The translations under genes were made by a program, and so were the position numbers. Of a stretch of 12,421 bases of DNA, positions 1 through 7,750 are shown in pieces. The notes below the pieces were generated by a model. That model was given only the letters and a program-made list of their open reading frames with translations, made no database searches and had not been told where the DNA came from. Positions within the stretch are counted from its first letter, which is position 1; every line of letters begins with the position of its first letter. Source of the DNA: JAJPJX01 sp964568355 (GTDB lineage: Bacteria; Acidobacteriota; Terriglobia; Bryobacterales; Bryobacteraceae); NCBI GenBank assembly GCA_964568355.1, contig CAZMRK010000239.1:1-12421 (forward strand), in the 5' to 3' direction.

Positions 1-2390
<2,390 letters not shown>

Positions 2391-2420
2391 AAATGGGGGA
2401 AATCCGTATCCTCCATTTTA

Positions 2421-2440
2421 CCCCGCGCGGCGGGGCCCCG
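2421..2440. promoter_or_regulatory. GC-rich inverted repeats in the secA/alkD divergent intergenic region
   Basis: A perfect 6-bp stem with a 3-nt loop (CCCCGC-GCG-GCGGGG, 2421-2435) overlaps a perfect 10-nt palindrome CGGGGCCCCG (2431-2440). They lie in the 117-bp gap between secA (start 2390, minus) and the AlkD gene (start 2508, plus). In a secA transcript the hairpin would sit directly upstream of the TAAAAT and GGAGGA stretches (2409-2420). TAAAAT (2415-2420, minus) matches a -10 box at five of six positions, but no -35 sits at normal spacing. On the plus strand the repeat is followed by a T-rich run (2441-2452), but no plus-strand gene ends here. A leader structure is possible; chance in GC-rich DNA is the main alternative. 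Confidence 0.3.
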
Positions 2441-2507
2441 TCCTTTCTTTTTCCGGATCGGGAGGGGGGCGAGAACCGGGGGCGTGGGAGGATGCGATCA
2501 TTGGGGG

Positions 2508-3272
2508 ATGAGCGCTCCGGTGGCGGCGCAACTCGAAGCGGTGCGCAGCCGGTTACAGGCGTTAGCCGATCCCGTTTTTCGCGAAGGGGTCCGGTGGTTC
2601 TTTCAGGGGACGGCGGATCCTTATGGCGTACGTACCGCGGCGGTGCGGAAACTGAGCGGTGAGCTGTATCGGGAGGTGCGCGGGTGGCCGCCGGCGGAGC
2701 GGAACCGCTTTTGCGGCGAGCTGTGGAAAAGCGGGAAGTTGGAAGAAGGAGTGCTGGCAGTGGCGCTCTACCAGAGGTTTCGCAAGCAATGCGGGCATTG
2801 CGAGTTCCACTTGTTCGAAAAATGGATCGACCGGTTTGTGCGCAACTGGGCGCATTGCGACGGCGTGGCGAGTTTTCTGATCGCCGGGGCAATCGAAAAT
2901 GAGCCGGAATTGATTGCGGAACTGATGACGTGGACCGATTCGCGAAACCTATGGAAGCGGCGGGCGGCGGCGGTCGGACTGGTTTGGGAGGGGCGGAAAG
3001 GTCGGCACACGGCCGAAATTTTGCAGGTGGCCGAAGCTTTGCGGGCCGATCCGGAAGTGATGGTCCAGAAGGGGGCCGGGTGGATGTTGAAGGACGCTTA
3101 CCGGGCGAAGCCGAAAGAGATTGTCGCTTTTTTGCAGTCGCGGGCGGCCCAGACTCCCCGGCTGGTGCTGCGGATCGCGGCGGAAAAGATGACCGAGCGG
3201 GACCGCGCCGCGGTGCTGGGGCCGCGAAGCAGGCCTCTCCGGCGGAAAGATAGAAACGGGACGGCTCGTTAG
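2508..3272 (+). CDS. DNA alkylation repair protein, AlkD-like HEAT-repeat glycosylase
   Basis: A predicted 254-residue cytoplasmic, all-helical protein of the AlkD family (DNA alkylation repair enzyme), which excises N3- and N7-alkylated purines in base excision repair. Key residues: W114 and D118 in NWAHCDGV, R151/R152 in LWKRRAA, and W192 in KGAGWMLKDAY. The W114-D118 and D118-W192 intervals equal those between W109, D113 and W187 of Bacillus cereus AlkD as I recall them. The arginine pair falls one or two residues from the expected catalytic R148 equivalent. Length is close to the family's usual ~230-240. ATG 2508 is chosen because the family-like sequence starts soon after; a GTG at 2484 would add eight atypical residues. 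GGGAGG at 2486-2491 is the nearest purine-rich site, with long spacing. The C-terminus (GPRSRPLRRKDRNGTAR) is basic and poorly conserved-looking. It stands alone, divergent from secA. Confidence 0.88.
   Translation: MSAPVAAQLEAVRSRLQALADPVFREGVRWFFQGTADPYGVRTAAVRKLSGELYREVRGWPPAERNRFCGELWKSGKLEEGVLAVALYQRFRKQCGHCEFHLFEKWIDRFVRNWAHCDGVASFLIAGAIENEPELIAELMTWTDSRNLWKRRAAAVGLVWEGRKGRHTAEILQVAEALRADPEVMVQKGAGWMLKDAYRAKPKEIVAFLQSRAAQTPRLVLRIAAEKMTERDRAAVLGPRSRPLRRKDRNGTAR
3269..3272. other. Overlapping stop codons of convergent genes
   Basis: The four bases TTAG carry both ends: TAG (3270-3272) closes the plus-strand AlkD gene and TTA, read as TAA on the minus strand (3269-3271), closes the histidine kinase gene. 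There is therefore no intergenic space for a bidirectional terminator. A 5-bp hairpin (CGGCT-CGTT-AGCCG, 3262-3275) spans the overlap but has no T tract on either strand. Confidence 0.9.
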
Positions 3273-6262
3273 CCGCCGACACCCATGCCGGCTCCGGCCG
3301 CGCCGCCGTGCAGCATGGATCGCAGGGCGGTGAGCAGGTTTTGGGCTGAATAGGGCTTTTGGATGAAGCCATCGATGGCGCCACCGAAGCGGCGGGCAGC
3401 TTCGGACTGGCTGTATCCGCTGGAAGCGAGTATGCGGATGTCGGGGCGGATGCGGCGCAGCAGCACCAGCGCATCTTCGCCGCTCATCACCGGCATGGTC
3501 AGGTCGAGCACGATCGCGCCGATCGCATCGCGGTTGGCCTCCAGAACCCGGATGGCCTCTCTGCCGTTGGAAGCGAGCAGAACCTGGAAGCCGTGGCGCG
3601 TGAGCGCATGCTCCGCCACTTTGCGCACCACGTCTTCGTCATCCACGACGAGAATCGTCGTTTTGTCAGCTTCCCGGACCAGCGGAGACTCTATCGGAGC
3701 AGGCGCGGCCAGCGGAGCGGAAGTGGCGGGCAGGAAGAAGCGGAAGGTAGAACCGGAGCCCGGGGAACTGATCACCTGGATGGCCCCTTTGTGCCCCTTC
3801 GCGATACCCATCACGGCAGCCAGGCCAAGCCCGCGACCGGTGAACTTGGTGGTAAAGAAAGGATCGAAGATTCTGGCCTGGGTCTCCGCATCCATGCCGT
3901 GACCGGTATCCTGCACCTCCAGCACCACGTAGACACCAGGCTGGATGGGCTCGGCGGGGAACTGCGTGGCGATCTCCTCAAGGCCTAAAGTTTGCGAATA
4001 GGTCGAAACGGTGACTGTGCCGGCCCGGCCCTCGATGGCTTCGGCGCCGTTGATCACCAGATTCATGACCAACTGCTGAAACTGGGCGCGGTCGAGCTCC
4101 GCGGCCGGCAGCGATTCCGCCAGATGGAGGACCAGATCGACGTGCCTGGGTATAGAGGACCGGACCAGGGGCACAATCTCGCCGGTTTCGATGGAGAGGT
4201 CGGTAGGTTCCACGACAAAGCGGCCACGGCCCGAATAGGCCAGCATCTGTTGGGTGAGGACGGCCGCCCGTTCTCCGGCCTTGAGGATCTGGTCAGCGAT
4301 CTCCTGCTGCTCGGGGCCATCGATCAACGACTGGAGCAGGCTGGCATTGCCGAGAATCCCGACGAGCAGGTTGTTGAAATCGTGCGCGATTCCTCCGGCC
4401 AGCACACCCAGGCTCTCCAGCTTGGCGGCCTGACGAAGGCGCTCCTCCAGCAGGCGGCGCTCGGTGGCATCGGTGATGGTGCCGATCCACTGCACCACTT
4501 CGCCATCGGCGGCCATCATGGGGATGCCGCGGCTGGTGACGTGACGGTACTGGCGACCGGGAGTATGCCAGAGGCGAAACTCCGCGTTGAAGCTGCGGCG
4601 TGACTCGACCGCGGCGTTCCACCGAGCGGCAACCGAGGGGCTGTCGTCGGGGTGAATAGCAGAATAACCGCCGAAACCACGGTATTCCTGATAGGTCTGG
4701 CCGGTGAAGGACTCCCAGCCCGGCTGAGGCGCTACGAATGCCCCTTTGGCATCGGTTTCCCAGACCAGCGACGTCGTACCGGCCACCAGGGTCCGGAAGC
4801 GCTGCTCACTGATCTCCAGGGAGCGCTGGGCATCTTTCAGGTCGGTAATGTCGAACCAGGCACCCACGTATCCGGCCAGAACTCCACCGCCTTCGAAACG
4901 CGGTGTTTCCGAGCACATCACGAACCGGTAGGCACCGTCGGAGCGGCGCAGGCGGCATTCAAAGGAGTGAGAAGCGTGCCGGGCGAGAGCCCTCTGGCGA
5001 GCGTCGAGCACGCGCGTCAGATCGTCGGGATGGATCTGTTCACTCCATCCCGCCTTCAGATCGTCTCCGGAGTGCCGTCCGGTGAACTCCAACCATTGAC
5101 GGTTGACGAAAGTGACATTGCCATCCGGACGAGCCACCCAAAGCAGGACGGGAGCAGCATTGGCGAGAGTCCGGAAGCGGTCTTCGCTTTCCCGCAGGGC
5201 ATTTTCGGCGGCGCGGCGCTCGCTGATATCACGAAAGACCAGCACGAAGCCCACGGTATTGTTCTGGCCATCGCGAATGGGGGCGCCGCTGTCATCGATG
5301 GGGATCTCCCGCCCGTCGCGAGCAAGCAACAAGGTATGGTTCGCCAGGCCGGCGACCAGACCGGTGCGGCGGACTTTCTCCACCGGGCTTTCCACGGATT
5401 CCCGGCTGTACTCATTGATGATGCGGAAAACCTGGTCGAGCGGCCGGCCCACGCAGGCGTCGTCCCAGCCGGTGAGATCCTGCGCCACCGGATTGAGGAA
5501 CGTAATCATTCCATCGGCGTCGGTGGTGATGACCGCGTCGCCAATGCTACGGAGGGTAGTCTGCAGGAGGTCGCGCACGTGTTCGACCTCCTGCTTGCCG
5601 GAAGCGACCGCGACCAGAGCAAGCTCGCGGGCGTTGGTCTGACGGCGCACCAAAACGGCCGCCGCTACCAGCAGGAAGAAGAGGAGGGCACTTCCGCCCG
5701 CGGCAATCCCGGCGGCGCGCAGGCGATGGAGATCTTCGGCCTGCTCGATCATCCGGAGCTGGACTTGTCCGGCGTTCAGGAAGCGGGACGTTTCCACGCG
5801 AAGCTGGTCCATCAGGGCTTTTCCTTCGTCGGTATCGACGACGGCCAGCGCGGCGGCAAAGCCCTGGGTCTGGCGGAGGGTAACGGTTCTCTGCAGCTCG
5901 TCGGACTTGAGCGCGATCAACTCCCCCATGCGCGTGATTCGTTCGCGCAGCGCCGGCTCGGAGGCAGTGAGCCGCTCCAACCTGGCCATCTTCGTCTGGA
6001 GGACGGCCTTGGCATTCTGGTAGGTGGACAGGTAGGGAGCCTTGCCCACTAATATAAAGCCACGCTGTCCGGTTTCCAGATCCTTGACGGTAGACAAAAC
6101 GTCCGCTACCGAAGCCAGCGTCTCCTGAAGGCGCGCGACCTGCAGCCGCGAGGATTGGAAAGACACCCAATCCTGGCGCGCAAAGAAAAAGACCAGGACC
6201 AAGGTGACCAGAGCAATCCCAATCCCCCACGTTTCCGATCGCTTCCAAACCGGTGTCGGCAT
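3269..6262 (-). CDS. Membrane hybrid sensor histidine kinase (CHASE3, 3x PAS, HisKA, HATPase, REC)
   Basis: A predicted 997-residue inner-membrane sensor kinase with its own receiver domain. Order, numbered from ATG 6262: helix 13-29; periplasmic CHASE3 domain ~33-175, with TGQRGFILVG near 64; helix ~184-205; PAS ~230-350; PAS ~358-475; PAS ~485-603; HisKA with phospho-acceptor H627 in AGGIAHDFNN; HATPase with N-box NLVINGAEAI (~734), DTGHGM (~785) and TGRGLGLAAV; receiver ~870-985 with acidic D874/D875, phospho-aspartate D920 (IVLDLTMPV), S947 and K969. It ends in a glycine-rich tail. The second and third PAS blocks carry HPDD motifs typical of PAS_3. A TTG at 6313 would add 17 residues; ATG 6262 is preferred because it leaves a short N-terminus before the first helix. 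Neither start has a good Shine-Dalgarno. No separate response regulator is adjacent, so the output partner and signal are unknown. Confidence 0.93.
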   Translation of the reverse strand: MPTPVWKRSETWGIGIALVTLVLVFFFARQDWVSFQSSRLQVARLQETLASVADVLSTVKDLETGQRGFILVGKAPYLSTYQNAKAVLQTKMARLERLTASEPALRERITRMGELIALKSDELQRTVTLRQTQGFAAALAVVDTDEGKALMDQLRVETSRFLNAGQVQLRMIEQAEDLHRLRAAGIAAGGSALLFFLLVAAAVLVRRQTNARELALVAVASGKQEVEHVRDLLQTTLRSIGDAVITTDADGMITFLNPVAQDLTGWDDACVGRPLDQVFRIINEYSRESVESPVEKVRRTGLVAGLANHTLLLARDGREIPIDDSGAPIRDGQNNTVGFVLVFRDISERRAAENALRESEDRFRTLANAAPVLLWVARPDGNVTFVNRQWLEFTGRHSGDDLKAGWSEQIHPDDLTRVLDARQRALARHASHSFECRLRRSDGAYRFVMCSETPRFEGGGVLAGYVGAWFDITDLKDAQRSLEISEQRFRTLVAGTTSLVWETDAKGAFVAPQPGWESFTGQTYQEYRGFGGYSAIHPDDSPSVAARWNAAVESRRSFNAEFRLWHTPGRQYRHVTSRGIPMMAADGEVVQWIGTITDATERRLLEERLRQAAKLESLGVLAGGIAHDFNNLLVGILGNASLLQSLIDGPEQQEIADQILKAGERAAVLTQQMLAYSGRGRFVVEPTDLSIETGEIVPLVRSSIPRHVDLVLHLAESLPAAELDRAQFQQLVMNLVINGAEAIEGRAGTVTVSTYSQTLGLEEIATQFPAEPIQPGVYVVLEVQDTGHGMDAETQARIFDPFFTTKFTGRGLGLAAVMGIAKGHKGAIQVISSPGSGSTFRFFLPATSAPLAAPAPIESPLVREADKTTILVVDDEDVVRKVAEHALTRHGFQVLLASNGREAIRVLEANRDAIGAIVLDLTMPVMSGEDALVLLRRIRPDIRILASSGYSQSEAARRFGGAIDGFIQKPYSAQNLLTALRSMLHGGAAGAGMGVGG

Positions 6263-6324
6263 CCCAGTCCGCAATTCTAGCAGCCCGAATCGCGGGACTT
6301 CTCTCGTCTTCAATGGCAGAATGG

Positions 6325-6353
6325 CCGCATTTGTGATGCGGACCCCCTTTTTT
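6325..6353 (+). promoter_or_regulatory. Inverted repeat followed by T6 tract, possible operator or leader hairpin
   Basis: CCGCAT-TTGTG-ATGCGG (6325-6341) is a perfect 6-bp inverted repeat with a 5-nt spacer. Six bases later comes a run of six T (6348-6353). The shape recalls an intrinsic terminator, but the T run does not directly follow the stem and no plus-strand gene ends upstream. Its place between divergent genes makes an operator or transcript-leader role more plausible. It may also be chance. Confidence 0.25.
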
Positions 6354-6425
6354 GGTGTTCATCCAATGGAGTGGACCCCGAGCGGAGGGTGCGGAGCAGG
6401 GCCAGGCAAAGAAAGCACGGGGACG

Positions 6426-6431
6426 TATAAG
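6426..6431 (+). promoter_or_regulatory. Candidate -10 element for the MFS transporter gene
   Basis: TATAAG matches the bacterial -10 consensus at five of six positions and lies 49 nt before ATG 6481. The hexamer 17 nt upstream (CAGGCA, 6403-6408) matches only three of six -35 positions. It is the best sigma70-like candidate on this strand in the gap, but it is weak. Confidence 0.22.
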
Positions 6432-6480
6432 CTCGAAGGCATGTTCGGTTAGCAAACGGATCCCGACCAGACGACGCTTT

Positions 6481-7746
6481 ATGGACCCGAGACTCATTAC
6501 ACCGGCCATGGACCGGCGGAACGGCCTGCTGTACCTGGCGACCTATCTGTTTATCTATCTGGCCGCACCGGTTTCCTATATAGGCGTAGTGCAGGCGGCG
6601 CTGTGCGACAAACTGGGGGCGAGCGCCACTATCGCCAACCTGCCCTCCGCGACCTACCTGCTGGGCGGGTTTGCCCCGCTCCTGCTTTCGCTGGTGGTGC
6701 CGCACCGGTGGGCGCAAAGGGTGGTGGTGTGCGCCAACGGGCTTACAGCCTTTTTCCTGGGGCTGGTGTGCCTGACGCTCGCAGCCAGGCTGCCGGCCTG
6801 GATTCCGCTGACCGTGCTGATCGCGCAGGGACTGCTGCAAGGGTTCACGGCGAGCACGGCGCAGGTGTTCACGTTTCAATGCCTGGCCCGGGGAACCACG
6901 ATTGACGGGCGCAACCGGGCGTTCCAGAAGACCTATTTTCTGACACCAGTCTGTGCCGTGGGGGGCTCGCTGGGAGCACAGCACATTTTGAACGGAGGCT
7001 TCCCGGCGGTCCGCTTTCCGAATGATTTTGCGATGCTGTACGCCATCGGATTCGTGTGCATGACTGCGGTGACGGGATTCAGCATGATGTATCAACTGGC
7101 GCCGTTGGCGGATGAGCCTCGGGTGCCGCTATTCCAGCACCTGGCGGAGAGCGTCCGCGATTACAGCCGATCCCGCGCGCTGGTGCTGCTGTTCCTGGTG
7201 TATGTGCTGTGGAATTGCGCTCTCTCGATTACGCCAAACCTTTCGCTCTATACGCGGGAGGTGCTGGGCCGGGACCCCAAGGAGCTTTCCGGGTTGATCA
7301 TGGCGGTGCGGTTCGGATGTAAGTCGATTGGGGGCTATCTGCTGGGCGCGATCGCCCTACGCTATGGGCTGCGCAGCAGCGTCATGACCGCATCGCTGCT
7401 GCTGGCGGCGGGGACGGTATGGGGCTGGGGCGTACCCGGCTATGCCTTTCTGCTGGCGTTCGGATTCCTGGGTGGTGGCGAACTGGGGGGCGCATACATC
7501 CCGAACTATGGAGTCTCGCTTTCGCGAGCGGAAAACACGGCGCGCAATGTTTCGCTGCTGACCCTGGCACAGCCGGTCTCCAGCTTTTCGCCGGCGCTGT
7601 TCGGATTCCTGGCGGATCGCTGGGGGTTTGGCGCGAGTTTCGGCCTGGCATTGCTGATGGCCCTGGCGGCCGTGTATCTGACGCTGCGGATCCGGGCGGC
7701 AGCGGAGAAAAGAGAACCTACGATGCAGGCCGGCCCAGGCCGATGA
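6481..7746 (+). CDS. Major facilitator superfamily transporter, substrate unknown
   Basis: A predicted 421-residue inner-membrane protein with twelve hydrophobic segments in two six-helix halves. The first helix begins at LLYLATYLFIYLAAPV (~residue 16). A hydrophilic central loop (~LADEPRVPLFQHLAESVRDYSRSRA) separates the halves, as in MFS carriers. Helices are rich in Gly, Ala and Leu, with typical short basic loops such as PHRWAQR and RNRAFQK. The C-terminus is a short charged tail. ATG 6481 is chosen because the protein enters its first helix soon after; the frame is open back to a TTG at 6352, but that extension is basic, low in hydrophobics and unlike an MFS N-terminus. ATG 6508 is an alternative. 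No clear Shine-Dalgarno precedes any of them. It is divergent from the kinase and convergent with the ADOP permease. Nothing in the sequence or neighbourhood shows the substrate. Confidence 0.85.
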   Translation: MDPRLITPAMDRRNGLLYLATYLFIYLAAPVSYIGVVQAALCDKLGASATIANLPSATYLLGGFAPLLLSLVVPHRWAQRVVVCANGLTAFFLGLVCLTLAARLPAWIPLTVLIAQGLLQGFTASTAQVFTFQCLARGTTIDGRNRAFQKTYFLTPVCAVGGSLGAQHILNGGFPAVRFPNDFAMLYAIGFVCMTAVTGFSMMYQLAPLADEPRVPLFQHLAESVRDYSRSRALVLLFLVYVLWNCALSITPNLSLYTREVLGRDPKELSGLIMAVRFGCKSIGGYLLGAIALRYGLRSSVMTASLLLAAGTVWGWGVPGYAFLLAFGFLGGGELGGAYIPNYGVSLSRAENTARNVSLLTLAQPVSSFSPALFGFLADRWGFGASFGLALLMALAAVYLTLRIRAAAEKREPTMQAGPGR

Positions 7747-7750
7747 GTCA
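7744..7750. other. Abutting stop codons of convergent genes
   Basis: TGA 7744-7746 ends the plus-strand transporter and TCA 7748-7750 (TGA on the minus strand) ends the ADOP permease, with a single base between them. As at 3269-3272, there is no room for a terminator between the two genes, and transcripts of both must run into the opposite coding region before stopping. Confidence 0.9.

Larger units (their letters stand above)
6263..6480. other. Divergent intergenic region, kinase/transporter
   Basis: This 218-bp gap between two divergently read genes must hold the start signals for both. On the kinase strand TAGAAT (6274-6279) resembles a -10 box but has no recognisable -35 and sits almost on the start codon. 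On the transporter strand TATAAG (6426-6431) matches five of six -10 positions, with only a poor -35 (CAGGCA, 6403-6408) 17 nt upstream. An inverted repeat with a nearby T run is listed separately. Both genes could be extended into the gap from TTG codons (6313 minus, 6352 plus), but those extensions do not look like the protein families. No small gene is evident. Confidence 0.5.

Noticed and set aside
2421..2452. GC hairpin plus T-rich run on the plus strand as an intrinsic terminator
   Set aside because: No plus-strand gene ends upstream; the T-rich run is broken by C and starts after further CCCCG bases.
3262..3275. CGGCT-CGTT-AGCCG hairpin at the convergent stops as an intrinsic terminator
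   Set aside because: The stem is only 5 bp and no T tract follows on either strand.
4652..6052. Long open frame on the plus strand opposite the histidine kinase
   Set aside because: The minus strand carries clear CHASE3 and PAS sequence throughout; the opposite frame is compositionally odd (rich in G, A, H, Q) and has no domain.
6263..6313. N-terminal extension of the kinase from TTG 6313
   Set aside because: Adds 17 residues with no Shine-Dalgarno; ATG 6262 gives a normal short cytoplasmic N-terminus before the first helix.
6352..6480. N-terminal extension of the MFS transporter from TTG 6352
   Set aside because: The added 43 residues are basic, non-hydrophobic and unlike transporter N-termini; the region more likely holds the promoter.
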